From: JASLQO01 sp002327525
GTDB lineage: Bacteria; Pseudomonadota; Gammaproteobacteria; Pseudomonadales; Azotimanducaceae
Assembly (NCBI GenBank): GCA_030744435.1
Contig: JASLQO010000013.1
Coordinates: 434,001 to 498,000 of the forward strand
Length of the DNA: 64,000 nucleotides
Direction: 5' to 3'
The first letter of the stretch is position 1, and each line of letters opens with the position of its first letter. Shown here in pieces: positions 25,631-35,436 of this stretch. The notes under the pieces are model-generated. The model was not told the DNA's origin and ran no database searches. It saw only the letters and a program-made list of their open reading frames with translations. Position numbers and translations under genes: made by a program.

Positions 25631-27334
25631 TCATCCAGCATCAGCCACGGTGAGTGACTCGCGCAACTCGCGTTTGAGGAATTTGCCGTTTGCGTTTCGT
25701 GGCAGTTTGTCCGGCATGATCCAGATGTAACGGGGTACCTTGTGCTTGGCGACCCGCTCCCGACAGTGCGCGCGCAGGTCTTGCGGGTCGAGCCGCTTGC
25801 CATCCTTCAGCACCACGGCGGCACCAACTTCCTCGCCGAGGCGGTCGTCGGGGACACCAAACACGGTACATTCGGCGATGGCGGCGTGTTCGTGGACGGC
25901 ACTTTCGACTTCAGCGCAGTAGATGTTCTCGCCACCCCGGATGACCATGTCCTTCTTGCGGTCGACGATGTATATGTAACCGTCCTCGTCGAGTCGAGCC
26001 ACGTCGCCGGTGTGAAGCCAACCGTCGGTAATGGACTCGGCGGTTGCATCCGGTCGATTGAGATACCCGCGGATGACGTGCGCGCCCTTCACGAACAACT
26101 CACCAACCTCCCCCTGCGGCAGCTCGTTACCGTCGTCATCGACGCATTTCACGTCGTAAACGGGCAAAGCCGGGCCGGCGCTGTCGGGTTTGTCGACGAA
26201 AAAGTCACCTGCGACAGAAGTGATGATGCCGCAGGTCTCGGTCATACCGAAACCGGTGTTCGGGCGCGCCTCGACGGCGGCATCGATCTTACCGACGAGG
26301 TCGGGCTGCAACTGCGCACCGCCGCCGCCCAGCGTCAGCAGTGAGGAGGTGTCGTGACTCGCGAATTCGGGGTGTTCGATGAGCTCTCGCGCCATGACGG
26401 GCACACCAGACATCGCAGTCACCGTTTCCCGCTCTATGAGTTGCAGCGCGCGCAAGGGATCCCATCGGTGCATGAGCGTCATCTTGCCGCCGCTGAGCGT
26501 GGTGCCCTGGGCGATGCAGTTGTTGGCGGTGACGTGAAAAAGGGGAGTGGTGACCAGGGCCGAACCGACGGGTGCCGCCTCGGGATCGGGCGTCTCCCCG
26601 GTTTTCAGTTCCATGACCCGTGCGTTCATCATGCCGGCGAACGCCATGCTCATGAGGTTACTCACACATCCTCGATGGGTGAGCTGCGCACCCTTGGGGC
26701 GGCCGGTCGTGCCGGACGTGTAGAAGATGCAAGCGTCCGCGTCAGGATCTACCGCAACCTCGGGTAAGGTACCGCCAACCGCGAGTACCTCCGCGTAGTC
26801 GATCACATCCTCGCACTGCTCGTCGAGGCGTACACCGACCACGGTCATGTCGTCTATCTGATGGGCGTGTGGCCGGTACGTCTCGAGGCGTTCCCGGTCA
26901 CAGAACAGCACCTTCGGCGTGGAGTCGTTGAGACCGTAGACCAGTTCAGGCCCCACCCACCAGGCGTTGATACCGACATTGACGGCACCCGTTGCGACGG
27001 TCGCCCAGTAGATGAGCATCCATTGCGGATAGTTGCGCATGGCGATTGCCACGCGATCGCCGGGTTTGACCCCCTGCTGCCGCAGCCAGTTGGCGATGGA
27101 GGCGACCTGTGCATGTGCCTCGGCGTATGTCCAGCATTCGTCCTCGTAGACCAGGTAGTCGCGATCCATGTATGCGGTCGATGCCAGCCATACCTCGCGC
27201 AGGCTCGGCGGCGCGTTCTTGTAGGTCTTGATCCGCGCGCCGCGCAGTTCTATCTCCTTTATTTCGAACTGGGCACCGCGTGCGGTCAGTTCTGTGGTGG
27301 CCTGGCGTTGCAAATCGTAGATGGAATCGGGCAT
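25631..27334 (-). CDS. AMP-forming acyl-CoA synthetase
   Basis: 567 residues. The ATP loop FYTSGTTGRPKGAQLTH, A5 motif GFGMTETCGI, A7 motif GWLHTGDVARLDEDGYIYI, the hinge DRKKDMVIRGGENIYCAEVE and the catalytic Lys in NANGKFLKREL are all intact. Medium- or long-chain fatty acid:CoA ligase activity is expected. ATG 27334 is chosen; the longer reading adds a non-conserved Arg-rich leader. Possibly controlled by the adjacent TetR protein. Confidence 0.92.
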   Translation of the reverse strand: MPDSIYDLQRQATTELTARGAQFEIKEIELRGARIKTYKNAPPSLREVWLASTAYMDRDYLVYEDECWTYAEAHAQVASIANWLRQQGVKPGDRVAIAMRNYPQWMLIYWATVATGAVNVGINAWWVGPELVYGLNDSTPKVLFCDRERLETYRPHAHQIDDMTVVGVRLDEQCEDVIDYAEVLAVGGTLPEVAVDPDADACIFYTSGTTGRPKGAQLTHRGCVSNLMSMAFAGMMNARVMELKTGETPDPEAAPVGSALVTTPLFHVTANNCIAQGTTLSGGKMTLMHRWDPLRALQLIERETVTAMSGVPVMARELIEHPEFASHDTSSLLTLGGGGAQLQPDLVGKIDAAVEARPNTGFGMTETCGIITSVAGDFFVDKPDSAGPALPVYDVKCVDDDGNELPQGEVGELFVKGAHVIRGYLNRPDATAESITDGWLHTGDVARLDEDGYIYIVDRKKDMVIRGGENIYCAEVESAVHEHAAIAECTVFGVPDDRLGEEVGAAVVLKDGKRLDPQDLRAHCRERVAKHKVPRYIWIMPDKLPRNANGKFLKRELRESLTVADAG

Positions 27335-27401
27335 TGAAATCTCAGTGATTGATGGCTCAGGGGAACGCGTCTGGCGGCGTTCTCTCGGCGAACGGGCAAT
27401 G

Positions 27402-27704
27402 TTAGCGGCGTGTGCGGCGCACGCCAAGACGACACGGCCAAGCGAATCGTTTGCGTGCCCGTATCCGTGCTTTTTCTGCCTCGGCCTCGCGGTTTTGGGG
27501 TTGTGAACTGGTGAGCAGGGCCGCCAGCAGGCGCTCGGTGGCGAGACCGATGTCCTCGACCGCTGCTTTGAAAGCGAGTCGGTTCGCCTGAGAGGGCTTT
27601 GCGTATACGCTCACCTTGCGTACGTACTGAAGGGCGGCCGCCTGGATTTCGTCAGCGCATCCGGGCGGTTCGAAGTTGTAGAGCGTGCGGATGTTGCGGT
27701 ACAT
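27402..27704 (-). CDS. DUF2277 domain protein
   Basis: 100 residues. The N-terminal YRNIRTLYNFEPPGCADEIQ followed by AALQYVRKVSVYAKPSQAN is the diagnostic start of DUF2277, a small family of unknown function widespread in bacteria and usually about 90 residues. The C-terminal third is Arg-rich (tail RKRFAWPCRLGVRRTRR) and less conserved. No signal peptide. Upstream of the acyl-CoA ligase on the same strand. Confidence 0.8.
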   Translation of the reverse strand: MYRNIRTLYNFEPPGCADEIQAAALQYVRKVSVYAKPSQANRLAFKAAVEDIGLATERLLAALLTSSQPQNREAEAEKARIRARKRFAWPCRLGVRRTRR

Positions 27705-27784
27705 GGCTTACCTTTCATCAGAGACGATCACGCAGGAGGCTATTCAGCGTCCGGCCTGGATTCAACACTCCAGAGCTCAGATCT

Positions 27785-29122
27785 TCACCGCAATGGTGGC
27801 GCGATCATCTCGCGCTGAGGGCTTCCGAGAAGGAGCAGGGCAGTTTCGGTCATGGCGTGGATGCCGGCCTCGAGGGTCGGACCGGGCAGGGGCGCGAACT
27901 GGGCCGAGTGCAGGGACGGCAGGCTCTGCCCCGAGGCCTTCGCTTCCTCGATCAGTATCGGGTTCACTGCACCGAGCCAGAACAACGCGCTCGGAATTTT
28001 CGGCGTTACGCGAGCGTAACGGGAAAAATCCTCACCCGCCATGACGGGTGGCACCTGCGCCAGCCGCGCCGCTCCGAGACGCTCGGATAGGTGGGCAGCG
28101 ATGCGTTGCACCAGAGCAGGTTCATTGAACACAGAGGGTGTGTATTCATCTCGCACGGTCACGGTGGGTAACAGCGGGCCGCTCAGACCATTGGTGAGGG
28201 CGATGCCTTCGCTGATTTCGCGGATTCGTCTCAACAGGAAGTTGCGCGTCTCATCCGCGTAAGAGCGCACGGTCAGTTGCAGATCCACGCCATTGGAGAT
28301 CACGTTGTGTTTGGTGCCGCCGTGGATGGACCCGACGGTGATGACGGCGGATTCGAGAGGAGAGATCTCGCGGCTCACGATGGTCTGCAGAGCCATGACG
28401 ATCTGGGCGGCGATGACGACGGGATCCTTCGTGAGATGAGGATACGCGCCGTGCCCGCCCACACCGCTTACGTGGATGTCAACGGAGTCTACGTTCGCCA
28501 TCGAATATCCCGCTACGTAGCCGATACGGCCGGCGGCAAGGTCGGCGCTGACATGCAGCGCGAAGTTATAGTCCGGGCGTGGGAAACGCTGGTATAGCCC
28601 ATCGTCGAGCATGGCGCGGGCACCGCCGCCTACTTCCTCGGCAGGCTGGGCGATCAGCAGCAGGGTACCCTGCCAGGTACTCTGCATGGCGGCTAGACGC
28701 CGGGCGCTACCGACCAGCACGGACATGTGTACGTCGTGACCGCAGGCGTGCATCACAGCCACCGTTTGTCCGCTGTCGTTGCTGGTGGTCACGGTGCTTG
28801 CGTACTCCAGACCGGTATTCTCCCGCACGGGCAGCGCATCCATGTCGGCGCGCAGTGCCAGCGTGGGTCCCTTGCCATTGCGCAGCACGGCGACGACGCC
28901 GTGACCTCCGACACCAGGTGTGACATCGAAGCCGAGTTCGCGCAATGCATTGGCCAGGTGCGCGGCCGTTGCCTGCTCCGCCCAGGACAGTTCGGGATTG
29001 GCGTGAAGGTACTCGTAGAGTTGGCGAACGTAATTTGAATCGCGGCGGATATCCTCCCTCAGACCGGTCTGGGCGAAATCCGTCCAAACCAGACACAGAA
29101 CCAGCAGCAACGGTTTGTACAT
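27785..29122 (-). CDS. secreted M20D-family amidohydrolase
   Basis: 445 residues. The N-terminal MYKPLLLVLCLVWTDFAQTG looks like a signal peptide. Metal-site motifs: ALRADMDALPV, MHACGHDVHMSVL with Cys and His, and QPAEEVGGGARAML with catalytic Glu-Glu; the dimerisation domain includes VDIHVSGVGGHGAYPHL. The M20D family cleaves N-acyl amino acids, hippurate-type conjugates or indole-acetyl amino acids. Co-oriented with a cytochrome-like and a cupin gene upstream. Confidence 0.9.
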   Translation of the reverse strand: MYKPLLLVLCLVWTDFAQTGLREDIRRDSNYVRQLYEYLHANPELSWAEQATAAHLANALRELGFDVTPGVGGHGVVAVLRNGKGPTLALRADMDALPVRENTGLEYASTVTTSNDSGQTVAVMHACGHDVHMSVLVGSARRLAAMQSTWQGTLLLIAQPAEEVGGGARAMLDDGLYQRFPRPDYNFALHVSADLAAGRIGYVAGYSMANVDSVDIHVSGVGGHGAYPHLTKDPVVIAAQIVMALQTIVSREISPLESAVITVGSIHGGTKHNVISNGVDLQLTVRSYADETRNFLLRRIREISEGIALTNGLSGPLLPTVTVRDEYTPSVFNEPALVQRIAAHLSERLGAARLAQVPPVMAGEDFSRYARVTPKIPSALFWLGAVNPILIEEAKASGQSLPSLHSAQFAPLPGPTLEAGIHAMTETALLLLGSPQREMIAPPLR

Positions 29123-29151
29123 GGGCAACACTCCCGAAATAGAAAAACGGG

Positions 29152-29574
29152 TCAGAGGTTGGCGCCCGCCGTGATCCAGTCCAGAAACAACGAGCACTCT
29201 TCGGGAGGCAGCACCTGCGGAAGAGACACGCCGATATGAAAACTCACCGAGAGATTGCATGCCTGCTGGTATGGTTCGCTCATGGCGGCCTCGTGCGGGC
29301 GAATCCAGGCCGGGATCTCCTCGCCCGGTGCTTCGGTCAGTTGGGCGTGTGTGGAGCACATCAGCGGGTTGGGAGCATCCGTACAATGAGGGAAACGTTG
29401 CGCCGTCGGTGGCATGTCAGTGACCCAGGAGCTTGCCCCCCCCACCTGATGGCAATGACCGCAGCGGTTCTTCAGGATGGTATAGACGGCACCGAAGGCA
29501 GATGGATCGCCGCCGGCGGAGACCGAGGCTGTGAGGAAGACCGCGCTGAGAAACGCGACGAGACGCCTCTTCAC
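29152..29574 (-). CDS. secreted mono-haem cytochrome c-like protein
   Basis: 140 residues. Signal peptide MKRRLVAFLSAVFLTASVSA, then a single CxxCH haem site (ILKNRCGHCHQVGGASSW) and a likely cytochrome c-type fold. Additional cysteines (FPHCTDAP, LMCSTH, ACNL, EECSL) could form disulfides. It would be exported to the periplasm and need the Ccm haem-attachment system. Thirty bp upstream of the M20D gene; partner unknown. Confidence 0.75.
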   Translation of the reverse strand: MKRRLVAFLSAVFLTASVSAGGDPSAFGAVYTILKNRCGHCHQVGGASSWVTDMPPTAQRFPHCTDAPNPLMCSTHAQLTEAPGEEIPAWIRPHEAAMSEPYQQACNLSVSFHIGVSLPQVLPPEECSLFLDWITAGANL

Positions 29575-29580
29575 GCGGCC

Positions 29581-29925
29581 TCAGTCTCGCGGTGTCGAGG
29601 CGAAGAAGACCAGCAGGGTCATGTCTTCCTCGATTTCGAAAAACGAGTGTTCTTCCGTGGCTTGCACGTACAGGAGTGAACCGGTGGACACATCGTGGGT
29701 GGTGTCGCCGACCTTGAGGCGCGCACGGCCGCGCAGCACGAAGTAGATCTCGTCGTCGTCGTGCGGAGACTGCATGTCAGTCGAGCCGCGGTCGAGGTGG
29801 TATAACCCACACGACAGTGCCGGAACGTTCAGAAACTCCCTGTACTCGACCGGCTTGCCTTCGAGGTGTTTTTCGAGGTCGCTGATGTCGAAGACCTGCC
29901 AGGCGCTTTCTGCCATATCCGCCAT
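29581..29925 (-). CDS. cupin domain protein
   Basis: 114 residues, one double-stranded beta-helix. The cupin strand motifs are GSTDMQSPHDDDEIYFVLRG with metal His and Glu, and TGSLLYVQATEEHSFFEIEE with the second His. ATG 29925 or the nearby ATG 29916 is the start; a much longer in-frame upstream reading lacks domain content. Lies 6 bp upstream of the cytochrome-like gene. Activity unknown. Confidence 0.82.
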   Translation of the reverse strand: MADMAESAWQVFDISDLEKHLEGKPVEYREFLNVPALSCGLYHLDRGSTDMQSPHDDDEIYFVLRGRARLKVGDTTHDVSTGSLLYVQATEEHSFFEIEEDMTLLVFFASTPRD

Positions 29926-30084
29926 GTCGGCCCCCAGTATTGATGCAGGCCCAACCATATCGCAATCGCTTACCCGGTGGCGAGTCGAAGCTGCCCGGCT
30001 AGGGGGACTGTCGAGACGCAAGAATAGAGAAACGGGGTGCTGCGAGGGAGTATCGCCTGACAGGAGCACTGCATCTGCTGCACA

Positions 30085-30996
30085 ATGTCGGCCGGCAGGG
30101 GATTTGGTTTTCCATTGGAAGTCGTTCAGCTTCTCATCAGCGGAATATCGCAGGGCTGTGTCTACGGGCTGATTGCGCTGGGATTCGTGCTCATCTACAA
30201 GGCCACGGAGATGGTCAATTTCGCCCAAGGCGACCTGATGATGCTGGGTGCATTCATCGCACTGACCTTCGTGGACATTCTGGGCTGGTCCTTCTTTCCC
30301 TCGGTACTCGCCACGCTCGTGGCCATGGCCGCTATCGGCGTCCTGCTCGAGCGCCTCTTTCTGAGACCGATGATCGGCGAGCCTCACTTTGCGGTGCTCA
30401 TGCTCACGATCGGGCTCGGTTTCGTGTTGCGAGCCCTTGCCGGCGCCATCTGGGGCAGCGAGTCGCGCGCACTCGACGCACCGTACGTGGGCGGCGTGTG
30501 GCGACTTGGCTTCGCAGATGCCTGGGTCATCATCCCTCACGAGAGTGCGGCCATCGTGCTCGGTACGCTCACGCTATGCCTCGTGTTGTTTGCGTTTTTT
30601 CGTTTCGCCCGGCTGGGTATCGCCATGCAGGCGGCATCGCAGAATCAATTGGCCGCTTACTATGTCGGGATTCCCGTGAAGCGCATCTATTCGCTGGTGT
30701 GGGCGTTGTCCGCGGCTATCGCGGGAGTTGCGGGCATTCTCATGGCGCCGACCAAACTGGTCGACCCGCTCGTGGGATTCATTGGTATCAAGGCGTTTGC
30801 GGCCGCTATCGTCGGTGGGTTCGGCAGTCTTCCCGGGGCTGTACTTGGCGGGCTGCTGGTGGGTGTTGCAGAACAGTTCGCCGGGCGCTACCTGCCCTCC
30901 GGTTTTTCGGACGTCATGGCGTACGTGTTGTTGCTGGCGATGCTCATCGTGCGTCCCGAGGGGCTGTTCGCCACCATGCAGCGTAAGAAGGTCTGA
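30085..30996 (+). CDS. livH: branched-chain-type ABC transporter permease LivH
   Basis: 303 residues, about eight membrane helices. The opening LLISGISQGCVYGLIALGFV and ATEMVNFAQGDLMMLGAF are the classic LivH signatures, and GIKAFAAAIVGGFGSLPGA is the ABC-contacting EAA-like loop. First gene of livH-livM-livG-livF followed by an acyl-CoA ligase. In many bacteria Liv-type systems paired with a ligase import fatty-acid-like or aromatic acids rather than branched amino acids. ATG 30085 chosen. Confidence 0.92.
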   Translation: MSAGRGFGFPLEVVQLLISGISQGCVYGLIALGFVLIYKATEMVNFAQGDLMMLGAFIALTFVDILGWSFFPSVLATLVAMAAIGVLLERLFLRPMIGEPHFAVLMLTIGLGFVLRALAGAIWGSESRALDAPYVGGVWRLGFADAWVIIPHESAAIVLGTLTLCLVLFAFFRFARLGIAMQAASQNQLAAYYVGIPVKRIYSLVWALSAAIAGVAGILMAPTKLVDPLVGFIGIKAFAAAIVGGFGSLPGAVLGGLLVGVAEQFAGRYLPSGFSDVMAYVLLLAMLIVRPEGLFATMQRKKV

Positions 30997-30997
30997 C

Positions 30998-32071
30998 ATG
31001 CGCTTCATCCGCAAAACCCACTACAACCAGGACATCGATCTGTTCGCCCACAATGGGCAGAGGATCTGGTACGGCCTGCTTGGGTTCGCCGTACTCGCGG
31101 CACCGCTGGTGCTCGACCGTTTTTACCTGGGTGAACTGGCGCAGGTGTACATCTTCGCCATCGCCGGTATCGGTCTAATGCTGTTGGTGGGGTACACGGG
31201 TCTCGTGAGCCTGGGCCATGCGGCATTTCTCGCCATCGGTGCGTACGCGCATGCCTATTTCCTGAATCTCGGCTGGCCGTTTCCCGCGGCACTCGCGGGG
31301 GCCACAGTGCTGTCAGGCCTGGTCGGCGGGTTGGTAGGGGTGCCCGCTCTGCGCATGACGGGTATCTATCTTGCAGTGGCGACGCTGGCCTTCGCCGTGA
31401 TCATCGAGCAGGTGCTCTCGCACTGGGTATCCGTGACCGGTGGTTTCCAGGGTATGCCGGTACCTCGGGCTGAGCTGTTGGCCGATCTCGGGGCGCCGGT
31501 GGCGTTCTACTTCCTCTGCCTCCTCGCTCTTGTACTGTCGATGGTGGTGGCCTTGAACATCCTGCGCTCGCCGACCGGGCGCGCGATGGTAGCAGTGCGA
31601 GATTCTGAGACCTCGGCGCGGAGCATGGGTATCAATCTCGCCTACACCAAGACGCTGGCGTTTGCTCTATCCGCAGCCTTCACAGGCCTCGCGGGTGGCC
31701 TGTATTCTCACAAGATTGGTTACCTGGCCCCCGATGGCTTCACCATCATCACATCGATCCAACTGCTTCTCATGGTGGTGGTGGGGGGGCTCGGCTCGTT
31801 GCACGGTGTAATTTTCGGGGCCATCTTCATCGGCCTCCTGCCGCAGGGTATCGCGATGCTTCGCGACGTGATGCCACCGGCGATAGGGCAGATCCCGGGC
31901 CTTGAGCCCGGTGTGTTCGGGATGATCCTGGTGGCGTTCCTCATCTACGAACCACTTGGCATCTACGGGCGCTGGATCAAGATACGGCTCTATTTCGAGG
32001 AGTTTCCGCTCTATCGCCGGGCGACCTACAAGCGTCAAAAAAGCTATCTCAAGACGGAGCGATTGCGATGA
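30998..32071 (+). CDS. livM: branched-chain-type ABC transporter permease LivM
   Basis: 357 residues starting ATG one base after the livH stop. Membrane helices surround the LivM signatures GYTGLVSLGHAAFLAIGAYA and LRMTGIYLAVATLAFAVI; GGLGSLHGVIFGAIFIG is the ABC-contact loop. The C-terminal basic tail (KIRLYFEEFPLYRRATYKRQ) is typical of LivM in ligase-linked operons. Overlaps livG by 4 bp. Confidence 0.92.
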   Translation: MRFIRKTHYNQDIDLFAHNGQRIWYGLLGFAVLAAPLVLDRFYLGELAQVYIFAIAGIGLMLLVGYTGLVSLGHAAFLAIGAYAHAYFLNLGWPFPAALAGATVLSGLVGGLVGVPALRMTGIYLAVATLAFAVIIEQVLSHWVSVTGGFQGMPVPRAELLADLGAPVAFYFLCLLALVLSMVVALNILRSPTGRAMVAVRDSETSARSMGINLAYTKTLAFALSAAFTGLAGGLYSHKIGYLAPDGFTIITSIQLLLMVVVGGLGSLHGVIFGAIFIGLLPQGIAMLRDVMPPAIGQIPGLEPGVFGMILVAFLIYEPLGIYGRWIKIRLYFEEFPLYRRATYKRQKSYLKTERLR

Positions 32072-32826
32072 GTCTGCTGGTGGTGGAGGACATGTCCGTC
32101 AGCTTCGGTGGCGTGAGAGCCGTGCAGGATCTGTCGTTTACGGTCGAGCCGGGTGAGGTGTTCAGCATCGTGGGCCCCAACGGTGCTGGCAAGACCACCG
32201 TATTCAATCTCATCAGCCGCGTGTACGACGCCGATCACGGCTCGGTGATCTTCGATGGCCACGACATCACCCATCTTCCGGCCCATGCGGTGGCGAGAAA
32301 AGGCATTGCGCGTACCTTTCAGAATACGGAGTTGTTCGAGCAGGAAACGGTGCTGAAGAACCTGTTGATTGGCTGCCATGTCCACCGCCAGACCAATCTG
32401 GTGCAGGATGTGTTGTTTCTGCCAGCGGTCCGGCGTCAGGAGCTGTCTTTCAGAGTGTCGGTGGAAGCGGTGATCGATCTGTTGGACCTGCAAGCCTACC
32501 GTGATCAGGTGATCGGTAATCTGCCCTATGGCGTACGCAAGATGGTGGAGATTGCGCGAGCACTGTGCCTGCGTCCGAAGCTGTTGCTGCTCGACGAACC
32601 TTCTTCGGGATTGAACCCCGAGGAGACCGAGGATCTCTCCTTCTGGCTGGAGGATATCAACGAAGAGCTCGGCATCACGGTGGTGATGGTGGAACACGAC
32701 ATGAATCTCGTCGGCGCCGCATCCGATCGGGTGCTGGCCATGGTTGACGGCCACCTCATCACGGTGGGTGTACCGACGGACGTTCAGACCCACCCGGAGG
32801 TGCGGCGTGCCTACCTTGGAGACTGA
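32068..32826 (+). CDS. livG: ABC transporter ATP-binding protein LivG
   Basis: 252 residues. Walker A GPNGAGKTT, signature-like LPYGVRKMVEIARAL (LPYGxRK replaces LSGGQ, normal for LivG), Walker B LLLLDEPSSGLNPEE and the switch His in MVEHDMN. Starts at an ATG overlapping the livM stop (ATGA). Cytoplasmic subunit that powers import with LivF. Confidence 0.94.
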   Translation: MSLLVVEDMSVSFGGVRAVQDLSFTVEPGEVFSIVGPNGAGKTTVFNLISRVYDADHGSVIFDGHDITHLPAHAVARKGIARTFQNTELFEQETVLKNLLIGCHVHRQTNLVQDVLFLPAVRRQELSFRVSVEAVIDLLDLQAYRDQVIGNLPYGVRKMVEIARALCLRPKLLLLDEPSSGLNPEETEDLSFWLEDINEELGITVVMVEHDMNLVGAASDRVLAMVDGHLITVGVPTDVQTHPEVRRAYLGD

Positions 32827-33616
32827 TGGCGCGCAGAGCGAACAGGTGGCGCCAGAGTTGCTGATGCTCAGGAATATCGAAACCTATTATGGTCCGATCA
32901 TGGCCATCCGCGGCGTGAGTCTGGCAGTGCCAGAAGGCAGCATCGTCTCCTTACTGGGAGCCAACGGAGCTGGTAAGACGACGGTCCTGAAAACCATCAG
33001 CGGTGCGATGGATCCGCAGAAGGGCAGTGTGCGCTTCGACGGCGCCGATATTCAGGGTCGAGATCCGGACCGGGTGGCGCGGTTGGGTATCGGACACGTG
33101 CCTGAGGGCCGCGAGATATTTCCGTTTCTGACGGTGGAGGAAAACCTGCGCATGGGCGCGTTCTCGCGTCGAGACGGTGGGATATCGGCGGACATCGAAC
33201 TGGTGTATGACTATTTTCCGGTACTGCGGGAATTCACCCGTCAACCGGCGCAGGTGCTCTCGGGCGGTCAACAACAGATGCTGGCCATCGGTCGTGCTCT
33301 GATGTCGAATCCGAAACTGATGCTGCTGGACGAGCCTTCTCTTGGTCTCAGCCCGCGCCTAGTGCACGAGATCGCCGAGATCATTACAAGGCTCAATGCG
33401 CAGCGTGGTCTCACTGTGTTGCTGGTGGAGCAAAACGCGAAGATGGCACTTGATGTGGGTGACTATGGCTATGTGATGGAACTCGGCCGCATCGTGATGG
33501 AGGACACCTGCGAGCGTTTGAGACAGACGACGGATATCCAGGAATTCTATCTCGGCATGAAGGACGCAGGCGTGCGCGGACGGCGACGCTGGAAGCAGCG
33601 GAAGACCTGGCGATGA
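32807..33616 (+). CDS. livF: ABC transporter ATP-binding protein LivF
   Basis: 269 residues. Walker A GANGAGKTT, signature LSGGQQQMLAIGRAL, Walker B LMLLDEPSLGLSP and the switch region LLVEQNAKMA. GTG 32807 is chosen because GGAGG lies 6 bases upstream; it falls inside the last codons of livG, so the two are coupled. The next gene, an acyl-CoA ligase, overlaps its stop by 4 bp. Confidence 0.93.
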   Translation: MPTLETDGAQSEQVAPELLMLRNIETYYGPIMAIRGVSLAVPEGSIVSLLGANGAGKTTVLKTISGAMDPQKGSVRFDGADIQGRDPDRVARLGIGHVPEGREIFPFLTVEENLRMGAFSRRDGGISADIELVYDYFPVLREFTRQPAQVLSGGQQQMLAIGRALMSNPKLMLLDEPSLGLSPRLVHEIAEIITRLNAQRGLTVLLVEQNAKMALDVGDYGYVMELGRIVMEDTCERLRQTTDIQEFYLGMKDAGVRGRRRWKQRKTWR

Positions 33617-35436
33617 GCGAGTCGTATTCGCAGAGCATCGAGGGTTGTAGCACCATCGGAGAGCTATTCTGGAAGCGCGTTACCGAGACCGGTACGAAGG
33701 TGGCGCTCCGGGAGAAGGATTTGGGCATCTGGAACGAATACTCCTGGTCGCAGTACGGTGCTCAGGCTCGGCTCGTGGGGTTGGGGCTGAAGGCGCTCGG
33801 GTTGAAACGAGGCGATGTGTGCTCCATCGCCGGTGAGGTGTGCCGCGAGTGGTTGTTCGCGGATCTCGGCATTATCTGCGTCGGCGGAGTCACGAACGGT
33901 GTCTACCCTACCGATTCACCCAATCAGGTCGAGTACCTCATAAACGACAGCGGCACGCGTTTCTACTTCGCCGAGGACGAAGAACAGCTCGATAAAGTGC
34001 TTGAGGTGCGTGAGCGCACACCCACGCTCGAGAAAGTGATCATCTTCGATATGGAGGGCCTGAGAAATTTCTCCGACGATGGATGTATGTGTTTCTCCGC
34101 TCTCCTCGATCTTGGCCGTGCTTATGGAGAGGAACACGCCGGTGTTTGGAATCAGGAGATCGCCGCGGCTGATCCTGAAGATCTGATGATTCTCACCTAC
34201 ACATCCGGTACGACCGGGCCACCCAAGGGAGCGATGATCTCCCAGCGCAACATGATGTACATGATGCGGAACATTCAGCAGATCTACGGTATATACGAAG
34301 ACGATGAACAGGTCGGTTTTCTGCCGCTCGCGCACGTCGCCGGTCGAATGTTCTACACCTTCGCGGGGCTCGAGTCGCAATGTGTCGTCAATCTTGTCGA
34401 AGAACCTGAAACCGCTTTTCAGGATCAGCAGGAAATAGCACCCACCATTCACTTCGCGGTGCCGCGTGTGTGGGAGAAGCAGTTTTCCACGATCGCCATC
34501 AAGCTGAAGGAAGGCACCGCACCCGGGCGCTGGGCCTACGCTACGGCACTTGCTCTAGGCGCGAGGCGCGCCGTGTATCGGAAGGCGGCCCAGCGCGTGC
34601 CACTGGGCCTGGAACTGGCCTACCGGGTGTTCGAGCTGGTGGCACTGAAGAACATCCGCGTGCTGCTCGGCATCGACGGTTGCCGCTGGTTGTCCACTGC
34701 GGCCGCCCCTATCGCGCCCGATCTCATCGACTGGTACTGGGCCCTTGGCCGGCCGATGTATGAGGTGTACGGGCAAACCGAATGCACCGGCCTGGCCACG
34801 GCCAATCTGCCGGGGCAAACCCGCATCGGGAGCGTGGGCAAGGCGACGGATGAGAGCGAGGTGGTTCTGTCGGAGGAGAACGAGATCCTGATCCGTGGCC
34901 CGGGTGTCATTCAGGGATACTGGAACAAACCGGAGAAGAGCGCGGAGACGTTCAGGCAGGGTTGGCTGCACACGGGAGACGTCGGCCGTGTGGACGAGGA
35001 AGGGTTCATCTACGTGGTGGACCGCATGAAAGACATCATCATCACCGCGGGTGGCAAGAACATCACACCGAGTGAGATCGAAAACCAGCTCAAGTTCTCG
35101 CCCTACATCACCGACGCGGTCGTGGTTGGCGATCGCCGCCCCTTTCTGACCTGCCTGGTGATGATCGATCACGAGAACGTTACCAAGTTCGCCCAGGACA
35201 ACGACGTGCCCTTCACCAACTACACCAGCCTCTGTCATACGCGGGCGGTGCAGGATCTGGTGTGGGAGGAGATCGAGGGCGTCAACGCGAAGTTTGCGCG
35301 CGTCGAGACGATCAAGAAGTTTCGCCTGATCGATCAGATGCTGGATCCGGAGGACGACGAACTCACCCCCACACAGAAGCTGAAGCGTAAGGTGGTCAAC
35401 GAGAAGTACGCGGATCTTATCGGGGAGATGTACTAG
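33613..35436 (+). CDS. long-chain acyl-CoA synthetase, FadD15-type
   Basis: 607 residues. ATP loop LTYTSGTTGPPKGAM, A5 motif YEVYGQTECTG, A7 motif LHTGDVGRVDEEGFIYVV, hinge DRMKDIIITAGGKNITPSEIE and the C-terminal TPTQKLKRKVV with the catalytic Lys. Belongs to the long-chain ligase branch (PF00501, FadD15/ACSL-like). Overlaps livF by 4 bp, so the imported acid is probably activated to CoA on entry. Convergent with the FrnE-like gene (stops overlap). Confidence 0.93.
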   Translation: MSESYSQSIEGCSTIGELFWKRVTETGTKVALREKDLGIWNEYSWSQYGAQARLVGLGLKALGLKRGDVCSIAGEVCREWLFADLGIICVGGVTNGVYPTDSPNQVEYLINDSGTRFYFAEDEEQLDKVLEVRERTPTLEKVIIFDMEGLRNFSDDGCMCFSALLDLGRAYGEEHAGVWNQEIAAADPEDLMILTYTSGTTGPPKGAMISQRNMMYMMRNIQQIYGIYEDDEQVGFLPLAHVAGRMFYTFAGLESQCVVNLVEEPETAFQDQQEIAPTIHFAVPRVWEKQFSTIAIKLKEGTAPGRWAYATALALGARRAVYRKAAQRVPLGLELAYRVFELVALKNIRVLLGIDGCRWLSTAAAPIAPDLIDWYWALGRPMYEVYGQTECTGLATANLPGQTRIGSVGKATDESEVVLSEENEILIRGPGVIQGYWNKPEKSAETFRQGWLHTGDVGRVDEEGFIYVVDRMKDIIITAGGKNITPSEIENQLKFSPYITDAVVVGDRRPFLTCLVMIDHENVTKFAQDNDVPFTNYTSLCHTRAVQDLVWEEIEGVNAKFARVETIKKFRLIDQMLDPEDDELTPTQKLKRKVVNEKYADLIGEMY